Shown here: positions 36,214 through 46,505 of the stretch, piece by piece
Layout of the letters: each line of letters begins with the position of its first letter
Numbering within the stretch: position 1 is the stretch's first letter
The notes under the pieces: generated by a model
Seen by the model: the letters and a program-made list of their open reading frames with translations, nothing else
What the model was told of the DNA's origin: nothing
Database searches by the model: none
Position numbers and translations under genes: made by a program
Source of the DNA: Bacteroidota bacterium
GTDB taxonomy: Bacteria; Bacteroidota; Bacteroidia; Chitinophagales; Chitinophagaceae
Direction: 5' to 3'
NCBI GenBank assembly: GCA_016715505.1
Contig: JADJZY010000008.1
Location: forward strand, 66,400-130,399
Length of the DNA stretch: 64,000 nucleotides

Positions 36214-36874
36214 ATGTCCCGAAAATGGAGATGGAACACTGCTCAAATGGCAGAAAAAAAATGGTGGCAACTTTATCTAAAAAATAAAGATGTAGATACG
36301 TATCTGGCCTGGAAAAAAAATTATTGGGCAGGCCTGATTGATCAATGTTTACCATCCTTCGATTTAAGTCCTGAGCTGAGTATACTGGATGCGGGTTGCG
36401 GACCGGCTGGCATTTTTATGAATTTTAGTCATCATAAGGATGTGGTTGCATTCGATCCACTCATCAATGACTACGAAAAAGATTTGGCCCATTTTAAAAA
36501 AGCATGGTACCCCAATGTGCAATTTGTTCATGAAGGCTTAGAATCGTTTAAATGGCCCTATTTATTTAATCGGGTTTTTTGTATGAACGCTATCAATCAT
36601 GTTCAGGATATACAATTAAGTTTTGAACGAATTTGTAATCTGGTAAAAACTGATGGTTATTTGGTAATCACCATTGATGCGCATAATCACAGGTTATTCA
36701 AATCTTTATTTCGATTATTACCCGGCGATATTTTACACCCCCATCAATATGATTTATCGGAATACAAACATATGATTGAAAAAACGGACTAAAGATTATG
36801 ACCGAAATCAAACTAAAATCCGAGTTCTTTTTGACCACTATTTACTGATTGCGCACAAAGCAGCTAATCTATAA
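36214..36874 (+). CDS. Class I SAM-dependent methyltransferase (frameshift near 3' end)
   Basis: About 219 residues when joined. The SAM motif is SILDAGCGPAGIFMNF, the acidic motif VVAFDPLIND and the later FNRVFCMNAINHV and GYLVITIDAHNH fit methyltransferase type 11. As written the frame stops at 36790-36792 after EKTD. Removing one A from the six-A run at 36779-36784 continues the protein as RTKDYDRNQTKIRVLFDHY to a stop at 36872-36874, which overlaps the TonB receptor end by 6 bp. The continuation looks coding, so the short form is probably an artefact. The substrate is unknown. Confidence 0.72.
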
Positions 36875-39246
36875 ATCAGCACTTAGTTGTAAGGTGAAAT
36901 TCCGAATTGGACCAATGATAGCAGGCCTTTCGGAGTAAACAGTATTTAAAAGATTTTTTACCACAAACGCCAACCTTATCTGATTCGTTAGTTGAGTGGA
37001 GATACGTGCATCCCATAACAAAGTCCCTTTATTATAGGTTGTTCTGAATTGATTGACGGTACTTGGAATGCCAGTCCCTGCCTGAAACAATTGCCCAAAT
37101 ACGTTTTCTTGAGGTTTGGTATTTTGAAAAACGGCATCGATGTTTTGCATAAATGAGTTATACAAAATTGTGGTTCCTAAACTCCATTTGTTTCGACTGA
37201 TTTCATAATCAAATTTCAAACTATTTCGATAGCGGTATTTCAAGGTTTTAGTATCGCCACTGATATTGGCCATGATCACGGAATCTGGATTTAACTGCAC
37301 TGGATTCATATAACAATAGCCTAAAATAAACCGGGCATCTAATCCCAACATTTTACCCTGCCCCATGACCGATAAATCCAGACCATTGATACGAGTATCC
37401 CCTACGTTGATCGATTTGAATCCAATATAGTCAAGTACATTACTCACCTGGCTCAAGGTTGAATCAGCAGGCAAGTGCAATCCAAAATTAAATTCCATCA
37501 TGTCCTGATATTCTGTCCAGAATCCTGCTAAATCAATAAATCCCATCCAATTGCCCAATTTAAAACCCTGACGAATGCCCAATTCAGCGCTCCATCCGGT
37601 TTCAGATTGTAAACCTGGATTTGGAAAAACCTTGGATGCACCAAAACTGGTAGAAACGAAGCGTTCTGCAATACTTGGATACCGATAACCTTGTCCCCAT
37701 GAAGCTCTGATAAATGTGGCTTTGTCCAATTCATAATTTAATCCTGCACGAAATACCGGGCGCATTTCCGTCTTATAGGTGTCCACCTGATTCACTTCAT
37801 ATCGAACACCCAAAGAACTCCATAATTTGTTTCCAAATTTTTTTTCAAGTTGTAGATATGGCGCGACGTTGCTATTGCTATGATTTCCATAAAGCTCACC
37901 CCTCACTTCACTTTTGCTGCCTACCAATCCGGCTATTACGTTGAGTTGATTCATCCAGAAGTGATCGGATAAAAAAAGTTTTTGGTATTGATATTCGCCA
38001 TAGTAAGTGTCGGCTTTCGAGCTTTGCTTTTTCTCCGGAATATCGTTTTGACTTCTGAACCAACGGGTGCGCAAAACATGTTTAGATCCGCCCCTTCCCT
38101 GGTATTGAATATAAGGGTCGATATTTGTTCTTTGGCCTTGATTTTGATTGATGGTCGTAGATGAATCTGCCAATCCACCATAGGGTAGTAAGTTTCCATT
38201 TTCGCTCGAGTCCCAAAGAAAAAAGGTTTGACTCTTATTTCTTTGAATGTTCGTGTTCAGTCCGACAACAAGTCCTTCCACTTTTTGGAACGATATCGTA
38301 AGTTGACATTTACCCTTCCTCTTCGATTTAAATCACCTTGCAAAGACGAATCTTCACTAAACCAGGCCGATCCTATTACCATGTCCAATTGTCCTATTTT
38401 CCGGGAATGCATAAAATATCCGCCCTGATATCCGGGTTGTTGTTTGCCCCACCATTTCCAATCTTTATTGGCAGGATTCCCATACATTCCATTGTACAAC
38501 ATGATTTTTGTTCGAGGTTTGTTGCGAGCAAATCCGGTTCGGAAATTGATGACTCCGTTCAACGCAGAAGAACCATATAATGAAGATGAAGCTCCTTTTA
38601 ATACTTCAATCTGTTCACAATTTTCGATGGGCAAAAAATCCCATTTGGCATCTCCCGCATCAGCAGTTAGCATAGGCATATCATCTACCATCACCAAAAC
38701 CCGGCTACCCGCTCCGTAACTCCAACCGGAACCTCCTCGAATATTGACCTGATTTTCCACCACATCCACTCCGGGAACCCTCTGTAAAGCTTCATCCATG
38801 GAGTTATTTGCGGTATTTTGAATGTACTGTGGTTTGATCACCTCAATGGAAACAACCTCTTCGGCAGCTCTTTTTTCGAATCGACTACCACTCACAGTAA
38901 CAAGATTTAATTCTTTGCTTTTGGCTTTTAATAAAATATCAATATCCAGATTCTGGCCTTGAAGCAATTGAATTTCTCTGACCAACGTTTCAAATCCGGT
39001 ATAAGTGAATTTTAACTGATAATTTCCGGGAGAAAGATTCAATTTAAATTGTCCGGATTCATTGGTTCTGGTTGCATTGGATGATGAAGCATAAACCGAA
39101 ACTCCGGTTAAAGGATCAGACTGAATACTATCCCGTACGGTACCCGTAAGGATAACAGATTGGGCATGGACATTCCAGGAAAAACTTAAAAAAGCAAGTA
39201 GTACAAGGATTCTCAAGGGATTAAATTTTGGAGAAAAGATAGGCAA
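36869..39246 (-). CDS. TonB-dependent receptor with CarboxypepD-like N-terminal domain (one-base frameshift)
   Basis: About 792 residues when joined. A signal peptide ends at NVHAQ. A carboxypeptidase-regulatory-like domain (VILTGTVRDSIQSDPLTGVSV, residues about 30-115) precedes the plug (DEALQRVPGVDVVENQVNIRGG, VLVMVDDMPML, IEVLKGASSSLYGSSALNGVINF) and a 22-strand barrel ending RNFTLQLSADL. The frame breaks near 38286-38292: RYRSKKW should read RYRFQKVEGL, which needs one extra T. The receptor imports a large or scarce ligand with TonB energy; barrel motifs such as YRYPSIAERFV resemble colicin/vitamin/siderophore-type receptors rather than SusC, and no SusD gene follows. The ligand is unknown. 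Confidence 0.85.
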
Positions 39247-39271
39247 CCCATACCTTTAAAAAAAATTAATC

Positions 39272-40151
39272 ATGAAAAAACTTATATACACTTTGTTGAT
39301 GATTGGTGCTGCAATGGGCAGTCATGCGCAAACAATATGCGTACCAGGAACACTTACCGCTCAAAAAAGTGCCTATATTATTCCGGATAGTGCAACTAAT
39401 TTTAACCACGGATGTATTGGGCAGTATTATGAACAAATTTTATATATTAAAGCTTCAAAGATACTACACTGAATGTCACAAATCCGATAACAGCGTTACT
39501 AACTATGGACATTGATTCCTTTGTTGTTCAAGCGGATGTGACAGGATTTCCTCATATCTGAATGTAGAATCTGTACCTACCGCATTATTGGCTTCAGGAG
39601 GTGATCCAAAAACAAACATGAAAAGAATGGTAATTCCCGGTGACTCATTGGCTTGTGTAAAAATCAGTGGTAATATCCCGGGTTCTCAATCACCTGGATC
39701 AATCAATCTTGCTATTAACCTTCGTATATACACAAGCAACATTCAATGCCCTGGAGATCCTTTCGTCAATGCATTGATACCTGGATTTTATCCCGGTCGT
39801 AAAACAGACACCCTGACTTCATTGACCTATTACTCTATTATGATGAATAGTGCGCCTTGTTGGCCGGCATCTTTAAACGAAATCGGCAAACCTGATTTTA
39901 ACTTAAATGCTGTCATGCCGAATCCTGCTCAAAGTTTTACTGAAGTATCGATAGAGAGTCCGCGTAGTCAAGATTGTCTATTACTTGTCCTCAATATGCT
40001 CGGTGAAACTGTTTTCCATCAATCCTTAAAATTGCAAGCAGGTATCAATCGGCAGTCAATTAATACTGCATCCTTCCCGAATGGATTGTACATTTTGAAT
40101 CTAAATGGAGACCAGGGTAATCTGAGTTATAAATTTCAAGTACAGCAATAA
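39272..40151 (+). CDS. T9SS type A secreted protein (two one-base frameshifts)
   Basis: About 293 residues when joined. A signal peptide MKKLIYTLLMIGAAMGSHAQ leads into ICVPGTLTAQK. Two breaks occur: at the A run at 39457-39459 (KASKILH should be KAxKDTTLNVTNPITALL) and at 39552 (VTGFPHI should be VTGFPSYLNVES). One added A and one added T restore a single frame. The C-terminus NAVMPNPAQSFTEVSI with LNMLGETVF and FPNGLYILNL is a type A sorting domain. The central domain is not recognised. It is divergent from the TonB receptor with only 25 bp between the starts. Confidence 0.75.
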
Positions 40152-40288
40152 TCGAATTCCAAACGGATATTGTTCAGTATTCTATACCATTTACAAATTG
40201 GTTTAGACTGCATTTGCTATAAGTATTTAATCGTTTTTTGAAGTACATGAAAATTTCAGATTCATTTCATTGAATACACTGAATATTC

Positions 40289-42411
40289 CTACCAGCCACC
40301 ACCGCCACCGCCTCCGCCGCCACCGCCAGAGAAGCCGCCACCACTACTTCCACCACTGCTGCTGCTAGGCGGTGTGGATGCAGATGCTACTGTAGATGAC
40401 AAACTGCCTGCAAATGAGGACATAAACGAGGAGGATGACATATTGCCTGATGAATGAAAACGATAATAAGAGGGTTGATACCCTTGCTCTTCAGCAATCT
40501 CAATTTGATTTTTAAATCGTTCGGCCCATTGATTGTCAATATCTAAAGCAACAGCATAGGGAAGATACTTTTCGAAGAGTTGCAGGTTTTCATCCGGTGG
40601 ATTTAGTTTGTCAAATATGGATTGTTCAGTTGTTGAGAGATAGCGTTTAAATCCTTCAATATGATCTACCTGTTTTCTACCTTCTACGGTATAAGCACTC
40701 ATGATTTTTGCAAAAACAATTTGGATGATAATTCCCAAAAAGATGATGGAAGAAATAGTAACAATGAAGGGCCATGGTGTGCGATAAACTGCAATCCAAC
40801 TAATGGCTGCAATGACAAATAAAACCCAAAACAAAATGCTCAGTCCGAGATAATGATCATTTCTTCGAAAAATTGCAAAGGAAGATTTTTGTTTTTTTTC
40901 CACTTCAATTCTTGATTTGAGCTGATTTTCCAATTTGGTGTATGCCCCCGCAATTTTCGAATTATAGCTCCCCTTTTCGGCTTTTTGACCATCGAGGTCA
41001 TCCGCATCAAAACCATATTGTTCGTCATACCGGCTATGTTTAGGATCATCTGGATTCCGCTTTTGAAATAAATAAGTGGGCGTTTTAAAAATCCAACCTT
41101 CTTCATCTACCTGAATATCCATGCAGCCATTGACAGCCATATCAATAATGGCGGCACTAAATAATTGCGGTGAATACTTTTGTTGAAGGGCATAACCAAC
41201 ATCCGCCGGACTCATCCCTGGTGGCGGTTCAAATTGTGGAATGATGACACCCTTTTTAGGGTCCTTTCCAACTTTTAACCACAACAAAAAATTAATGATA
41301 AAGGTGCCTAGCACGGATAAAATCCCTAATGTAAAAATCCAATTGTCTTTTAAGAGATTGAACCATTTGACCGATGGGGAAATACTCTCGAAGCCCCCTT
41401 TTTCCACAGCAATCGCTATGGTTAAACCCTCATGGGCTTCGAGTTTAGATCGACTATAAAAATTGATTGAATGATTGGATAATTGCTCAAATCCACAATC
41501 CTGAGCGGCGCTTCCTTGGCTTCCGGTATAACATTGTTTTTCTAAAATTTGACACGATTTAGGAAAACGAATCTGGCAACGAACTTCATTCATACTAAAA
41601 TTCCATCCTGTTCCATTTACATTCCAATACAATTCATCTTTATTGGCATGAAAAATCAATTGATTGTTTGTCGAATATTCAATACGATATTGATGAATAC
41701 CTTCTTTTAAATAATCACTGGCAGATCCCAGATAAATACGAATTCCATTTTTTAAATCCTCGGTATGATAAGGCTCTTTCAACCCATTTCGTTTAACGGA
41801 TTTTAATTCAAACGGAACCTTACTGAGTAATCCCATTTGATTAAAATAACAGGTTGGAAAATCACGGGTAATTCCGCGCTTTATTTGATTATTTAAGTTG
41901 TCGTCGTTGCCATTATAAATCCTAATATTTTCGACAACGTTTAAAGTACCATCAGCTTGGAGATCTATACTCTGTTCATAAAGCAATATACGATCGTTTA
42001 AATCATCTTGCTTAAGTGCCTCCCGAATTTTGGTTTCTTCCCGAACTATTTGACGAATGGCCATTCTCAGACTACTCCGGTAAAGTTCCAATTGATTGTT
42101 ATAAGCCTTACTACCTTTTACTGGTTCTTTCGGGAATGCCTTTTCAATTTTCAAAAAGTCCTTTTCCAATTTGGGTATTAAGGCCTGCAGGATTTCAGCC
42201 TGCTGTGATTCAAAGGCATGATCCAGATTATCGGCGGACGCACCAATTCCTTTTGCCGCTTCACGTACATATACAGTTAACAGGCTATCGTATTCGTGAT
42301 CGGTAAAAAGAGGTCTGATTTGTTGCTGAAAGAATACTCTCTGAGCTGCCCGTAGGACGAAACATGAAAGCCGATTAACAAAAGAAGGCAATAAATAAAA
42401 TGCCGTTTCAT
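40289..42411 (-). CDS. DUF2207 membrane protein with poly-glycine tail (frameshift in signal region)
   Basis: About 705 residues. The ATG at 42409-42411 starts a signal peptide MKRHFIYCLLLLIGFHVSS that is one frame off the body; a missing base near 42345-42350 would join them. Residues about 150-390 are the DUF2207 beta domain (LQADGTLNVVENIRIYN, ITRDFPTCYF, IEYSTNNQLIFH, ELYWNVNGTGWNF). One transmembrane helix (FTLGILSVLGTFIINFLLWL) and a second pair near FWVLFVIAAISWIAV frame a cytoplasmic domain with PPPGMSPADVGY. The end is SGGGFSGGGGGG followed by more Gly and a final Trp. It overlaps lemA by 4 bp (ATGA), as in the usual LemA/DUF2207 gene pair. The function is unknown. Confidence 0.82.
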
Positions 42412-42961
42412 GAAAAAGAAATCTTAGGTGCCGTTTTTGCATTCGGATCCTCCTGAAAGAAAACTTCATCCTGAAAACCAAAGATTCCAGCAACAACATT
42501 TTTTGGAAAAACGGCCCGACTTTGATTGTATTCACGAACGGTTCCATTGTAATACCTTCTGCTTTGATTGATTTTTTCTTCCAATGCGGCCAGATCACTT
42601 TGCAAACGTAAAAAGTTTTCATTCGCTTTTAAATCCGGGTATTGTTCAGTAACCATGTAAAGTCAAGCATGGCCTTGCCAAGTCCGGCGTCGGCCTGAAC
42701 TTGTTCGCTGGGATTGGTAGCCTGAGCACTTTTATTGCGCCACATGGTGACATCCACCAAGGTTTTATTTTCGTGCCCGGCATATCCTTTCACGATTTCA
42801 ACCATATTCGGAATCACGTCATTGCGTTGTTGTAAAAAAGTCCCCACACCACTCCAGCCTTCCTTGACCATGAGCCTTTCTTTGGTTAATTCGTTGTAGA
42901 CTGAGATGAAATAAAAAAGAACAAGCAGGATGAGTGCTCCCGCAATGAGTAAAGTAATCAT
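42408..42961 (-). CDS. lemA: LemA family membrane protein (one-base frameshift)
   Basis: About 184 residues when joined. A single N-terminal transmembrane helix (LLIAGALILLVLFYFISVYNEL) is followed by LVKEGWSGVGTFLQQRNDVIPNMVEIVKGYA, the LemA hallmark, then the frame breaks near 42657 and resumes as VTEQYPDLKANENFLRLQSDLAALEEKINQ, also hallmark. One missing base in ACATGG explains it. Paired LemA and DUF2207/TPM proteins form a membrane unit of unknown job; the stop overlaps the start of the DUF2207 gene in ATGA, pointing to translational coupling. Confidence 0.87.
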
Positions 42962-43022
42962 AGGGTTTAATCAATTGGTTCTTGTAAAAGTAAGTAAAAA
43001 GTGAAGTTGAATTAAAAAATAA

Positions 43023-43445
43023 TCATGGTAGGCGTTGAAATACCAAGGTGCCTTGTCCATCCGTGCCTACCCAAGTCATCATATTCCCTTTGATCGTAAA
43101 GGTATAGGTATGTCCAACTTCAGGTGCTTTTTCATGACCAATGGTAATGGTATTTCCTTTCACGGACCAAACTTCCTCGCTATGAAGTTTTTCCTGAATG
43201 TTGATATACTTTGCATCGCAACCCGACTGTGAGGCGTTGAGCCTGTAAGTGCCATCCGAGTTGATTTCATAAATAATTTTTGCAGCACAAGGGCGTGATT
43301 TTAAGAGGGCTTTATGGCTGTCAAACTTTGTGCCATCATAAGTTGCTACATGAGAGATCTTTTTCCATTTCCCAACCGGACTTTGTGCCCGAACGACGGA
43401 GAAAGAAGTCAATAAAAAAACAAACAAATAAAAAGATATTTTCAT
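43023..43445 (-). CDS. Small secreted lipocalin-like protein
   Basis: 140 residues. A signal peptide ends at VVRAQ (about residue 21), followed by SPVGKWKKISHVATYDGTKFD, a start shared by lipocalin-like extracytoplasmic proteins of Bacteroidota. Beta strands such as KIIYEINSDGTYRLNAS, WSVKGNTITIG, TYTFTIKGNMMTWVG and GTLVFQRL follow in the usual order of that barrel. Two cysteines (SRPCAAK and SGCDAK) could form a disulfide. The ligand is unknown. It lies alone between lemA and tRNA-Pro. Confidence 0.65.
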   Translation of the reverse strand: MKISFYLFVFLLTSFSVVRAQSPVGKWKKISHVATYDGTKFDSHKALLKSRPCAAKIIYEINSDGTYRLNASQSGCDAKYINIQEKLHSEEVWSVKGNTITIGHEKAPEVGHTYTFTIKGNMMTWVGTDGQGTLVFQRLP

Positions 43446-43562
43446 AGCGATTGGTTTAAAGTTAAAATTAATATTTGTTCTTCATATGGAGAATAAGAAA
43501 AAGCATCTGCGCGTATGCTTATCCATATTAAGAGGTACTCTAAACGAATTTAATGCTTGAAA

Positions 43563-43602
43563 GAAAAAAGGGTTTCAGTTTATAGATAACCAAAACCCTT
43601 TG
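43563..43602 (-). terminator. Terminator after tRNA-Pro
   Basis: On the minus strand AAAGGGTTT and AAACCCTTT form a 9-bp stem across a 17-base loop, ending in a T run. It is about 10 bp past the tRNA 3' end. Confidence 0.7.
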
Positions 43603-43611
43603 CAGAATAGT

Positions 43612-43686
43612 CGGGATGAGAAGATTCGAACTTCCGACCCCACGCCCCCCAGACGTGTACTCTAACCGGGCTGAGCTACATCCCGT
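43612..43686 (-). tRNA. tRNA-Pro (GGG)
   Basis: On the minus strand the acceptor CGGGATG pairs perfectly with CATCCCG, discriminator A. The D arm is AGCTCAG, the anticodon arm CACGT-CTGGGGG-GCGTG gives anticodon GGG and the T loop is TTCGAAT. C1:G72 is characteristic of tRNA-Pro. The sequence is 75 bases; CCA is not encoded. Confidence 0.95.
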
Positions 43687-43700
43687 GCTCAAAAGATTGC

Positions 43701-43708
43701 AAATATAA
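43701..43708 (-). promoter_or_regulatory. -7 box for tRNA-Pro
   Basis: TATATTTG on the minus strand, 14 bp before the mature 5' end, identical to the boxes of the other two tRNAs. Confidence 0.6.
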
Positions 43709-43732
43709 TTGGTGAGATATGAAGAAAAAAAT

Positions 43733-44541
43733 TTAAGGCATATCGAGTTGGATCAGCTTGCGAACCGGCTTCCCGTCCTTTTTACCCCATAGCCTCCATT
43801 GCGAACTGACCGCAATTAATTTACAAGGCACATCAGCCGGAGAATGGGTATTCTTGATCCGATCCATCCAAACTTGAATTTCTTTCCGATCTTTTTTCTT
43901 TTTTCGCAACTCACGGTCGAGGGCATTCCTGATTGATTGCTGAGTAACCTCTTTAAATTGTAAACTGTTGGGCCCCACCGAAATAAATACTTGGTCCTTT
44001 CCGGCTAATGGGTACCAGGGTGTTTGAAATTTGCCTAAATCCTCCAAAATAAATTGCTCGCCTTCGGCTTCAATAGCCAATTTCACAGCAAGTCTTTGCT
44101 CCATGCGCATTTCAGTCAAGCCATCCACCTGCAGTGTATTTTCCAAAAACGAGCCGGCGTCTCGCAAATAAGAAACACTATTTTCATTACGTTCATTTTG
44201 GGTATTATTCAGCGCATGGCAAAGTATGCCCCCAAGCGTAACCGAACATTCTGCAAAATTGATTCGAAAACCATCTACTTGAGAAGTTTTGGGTGTTTCG
44301 TTGAGTTTCTTGGCATTGTTCAGACTATCCACCTGAACCATCATTTTATGAATTTGGTTTCCCTTTTTATTATTTTTAATTGGACTGATATCCTCGGTAT
44401 AATTTTTAAATACTGACTGTCGCTTTCCATCACAATACTTGAGGGATCACCAAGCACAATGGGCTTTTTGTTCGGCTCCTTTTTGTCCGAACAAGATAAA
44501 ATCAAGCAAAGGATGAATACAGCAAAGGATGTTTGTTTCAT
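43733..44541 (-). CDS. Lipoprotein of unknown function (one-base frameshift)
   Basis: About 270 residues when joined. The ATG MKQTSFAVF begins a short signal with lipobox LILSC. The frame breaks near 44403-44410: SDSQYL runs into a short tail as written, whereas one extra T in TTTAAAAA continues as KNYTEDISPIKNNKKGNQIHK into MMVQVDSLNNAKK. The main domain (about 200 residues) contains FRINFAECSVTLGGILCHAL, EQFILEDLGKFQTPWYPL and a basic stretch RELRKKKKDRKEIQ. No family was recognised. It lies between tRNA-Pro and tRNA-Ser. Confidence 0.68.
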
Positions 44542-44774
44542 AGACTGCGTATGGGGTAAAGTTAATTCGATTTTTGAAAGAAATGTCTTTCCAGAGATGG
44601 CATTCAATTATTTCGCAACTTCTATCCTCATTGAAGCTCTCATTTTTGACTTCGTGGAGGAGAATTGTTCAGATTGAACACCGTCGATATTGGTCAAAAG
44701 CATGATGAATAAAGGGTTTCACAAATAAAAAGAATTTTCTTGAGTGATAATTTTATTTATCCCATTCACCCATA

Positions 44775-44782
44775 TATATTTG
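44775..44782 (+). promoter_or_regulatory. -7 box for tRNA-Ser
   Basis: TATATTTG, 4 bp before the mature 5' end of tRNA-Ser; same octamer as for tRNA-His and tRNA-Pro. Confidence 0.55.
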
Positions 44783-44786
44783 CAGC

Positions 44787-44871
44787 GGAGAGATGGCAGA
44801 GTGGTCGATTGCGACGGTCTTGAAAACCGTTGACTGTCAAAGGTCCGGGGGTTCGAATCCCTCTCTCTCCG
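44787..44871 (+). tRNA. tRNA-Ser (TGA)
   Basis: 85 bases with the long variable arm of class II tRNAs. Acceptor GGAGAGA pairs with TCTCTCC, discriminator G. The anticodon arm is ACGGT-CTTGAAA-ACCGT, anticodon TGA, and the T arm contains GGTTCGAATCC. The last 8 bases (TCTCTCCG) recur at 45078-45085 as part of the adjacent repeat. Confidence 0.96.
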
Positions 44872-44876
44872 CATAA

Positions 44877-44964
44877 CAGAATGAGAATGAGTAGGCGAAT
44901 GAGAATGAATCTCAAATTGCCCGAATTCATTCTCATTTTCATTTTGATACTCTTTCTGAAATTA
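44877..44964 (+). repeat. Direct repeat copy 1 (88 bp) next to tRNA-Ser
   Basis: Starts CAGAATGAGA and ends CTGAAATTA. It contains an inverted repeat GAATGAGAATGAAT (44897-44910) / ATTCATTCTCATTT (44925-44938), 13 of 14 pairs. Copy 2 at 45091-45172 is the same except for a 6-bp gap and a few substitutions. Both copies are preceded five bases upstream by TCTCTCCG, the tRNA-Ser 3' end. Confidence 0.85.
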
Positions 44965-44969
44965 TTTGG

Positions 44970-45098
44970 ATGAAGTTCGATTTTCAAAAACTTGCCGTTT
45001 ACCAAAAAGCCAAAACTTTTTATAGGGATTTTAATCAAATTCCCACATCAACCAAAAACTGCATCGAAAATAGTAGTTCTCTCCGAATGACAGAATGA
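44970..45098 (+). pseudogene. Truncated four-helix-bundle (23S-IVS/S23) protein
   Basis: The frame codes 42 residues starting MKFDFQKLAVYQKAKTF, the N-terminal helix typical of the four-helix-bundle family found in 23S rRNA intervening sequences and related to the bAvd accessory protein of diversity-generating retroelements. Family members are about 115-125 residues, so two thirds are missing; the frame runs out into the second flanking repeat. It lies between two direct repeats beside tRNA-Ser, so the gene was probably part of a small repeated unit and has been deleted internally. Likely no function remains. Confidence 0.7.
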
Positions 45099-45172
45099 GA
45101 AGGCGAATGAGAATGAATCTCAAATTGCCTGAATTCGTTCTCATTTTCATTTTGATACTCTCTCTGAAATTA
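45091..45172 (+). repeat. Direct repeat copy 2 (82 bp)
   Basis: Second copy of the 44877-44964 repeat, lacking 6 bp near its start. It is preceded by TCTCTCCG (45078-45085), identical to the tRNA-Ser end, so the duplicated unit includes the last 8 bases of the tRNA gene. Confidence 0.85.
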
Positions 45173-45363
45173 AGTGTCTATGTTTCCATTTCCAAATTAG
45201 GAAATCGGTGTAATAATTTAAAGGTTGAGTGGGTCATTTAAATTTCAAAGTAAATCTTATTCGAACCAAATAAAGACTCCCCTTTCCCCAATTTTGGAAT
45301 TTCCCGGATATAAAAATTCTATTTTGCGATGGAGTGATTATTTTCACCACAAATAAGAAATCC

Positions 45364-46383
45364 ATGAAGCCCGTTTATTACAGTGAATATTTACAGCTCG
45401 ATAAAATCTTGCAAGCACAGGAAGAAGAATCTAAAAAAAATGGAGTAAGAGCTGACGATGAAATGTTGTTTATCATCATCCATCAATCCTATGAATTATG
45501 GTTCAAACAGATTTTACATGAAGTTGGCATCGTGCGGGAAATTTTCTTAAAACATCAGATAGAAGACAACTCATCGGATATGAATGTAGCAGTGCATCGT
45601 TTGAGACGGGTGGTGAAAATCCTGGAAATGTTGGTTTCTAAATTAGGCATTTTGGAGACCATGACACCGCTCGACTTCCTGGATTTCCGTGACTTCCTCC
45701 GACCTGCCTCCGGGTTTCAAAGTATTCAATTTAAAATCATGGAGGCCCTGTTAGGTCTTCCTTTTGATAAAAGATTCGGTCAGCATTATTATCTTTCACA
45801 ATTAACGCAAGATGATGTTGACCGCGTAAAAAAAGCAGAATCTGAAGTTTCACTGCTTAGCCTGATCAATGATTGGTTGAAACGAATGCCATTTCTGCAG
45901 GAAGGACCTTATTGGAAAGATGCAGATGATTTTTTTAAGGGTTATCGAAGTGCCTATGTCGCCTCATTAACAGAAGGCGAAAAACAAAACATTCATGGTT
46001 TTGATATGGTCTTCATGGATCGGGAAAATTATGCTGAAACCCGACGATTGTCGATTGATAGTAACAGAGCTGCATTATTTATTATGTTGTACCGCGATTA
46101 CCCCCTCCTGAATGCACCCTACCAATTTATCAATGCCTTGCTCGATATTGATGAACTGCTCGCACAATGGCGATATCGGCATATGAATATGGTACAACGT
46201 ATGATTGGACGTAGAATCGGAACCGGCGGAAGCACCGGAGCCGATTATTTAAAAGCCGCAGCTGATACCCACTATATCTTTAAAGAATTTGCCGATTTGA
46301 CTTCCTTTTTAATTCAACGGCGTTTACTTCCTGAGTTGCCTCCTGAATTAAAAGCTCACTTGAGTTTTCATCATCCTGCTTAG
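45364..46383 (+). CDS. kynA: Tryptophan 2,3-dioxygenase
   Basis: 339 residues from the ATG MKPVYYSEYLQLDKIL; ten extra upstream residues are unsupported. Family landmarks are present: DEMLFIIIHQSYELWFKQILHE (distal pocket His and substrate contacts), LDFLDFRDFLRPASGFQSIQFK, and the late QRMIGRRIGTGGSTGADYLK, which binds the substrate carboxylate; the proximal haem His lies in ADTHYIFKE. The haem enzyme converts tryptophan to N-formylkynurenine. With the 3-hydroxyanthranilate dioxygenase at 7305-7838 it indicates a kynurenine route. It starts about 190 bp after the repeat beside tRNA-Ser, with a near-match TATTTTGC promoter box. Confidence 0.95.
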   Translation: MKPVYYSEYLQLDKILQAQEEESKKNGVRADDEMLFIIIHQSYELWFKQILHEVGIVREIFLKHQIEDNSSDMNVAVHRLRRVVKILEMLVSKLGILETMTPLDFLDFRDFLRPASGFQSIQFKIMEALLGLPFDKRFGQHYYLSQLTQDDVDRVKKAESEVSLLSLINDWLKRMPFLQEGPYWKDADDFFKGYRSAYVASLTEGEKQNIHGFDMVFMDRENYAETRRLSIDSNRAALFIMLYRDYPLLNAPYQFINALLDIDELLAQWRYRHMNMVQRMIGRRIGTGGSTGADYLKAAADTHYIFKEFADLTSFLIQRRLLPELPPELKAHLSFHHPA

Positions 46384-46476
46384 TCATTTCTTAGACGATG
46401 AGTCATCAATCTTGGCTACTAGATTGCTTAGAATATACTATCAATTTTATAAATACTTATAGAGTCTATCAATCTA

Positions 46477-46484
46477 TACCTTTG
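46477..46484 (+). promoter_or_regulatory. -7 box for DUF218 gene
   Basis: TACCTTTG, exact TAnnTTTG match, 21 bp before the ATG at 46506. Confidence 0.5.
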
Positions 46485-46505
46485 ATAAACATCAATAATA
46501 TTTAT

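Noticed and set aside
40289..40350. Glycine run as a simple-sequence artefact
   Set aside because: DUF2207/TPM-type proteins usually end in such a glycine tail.
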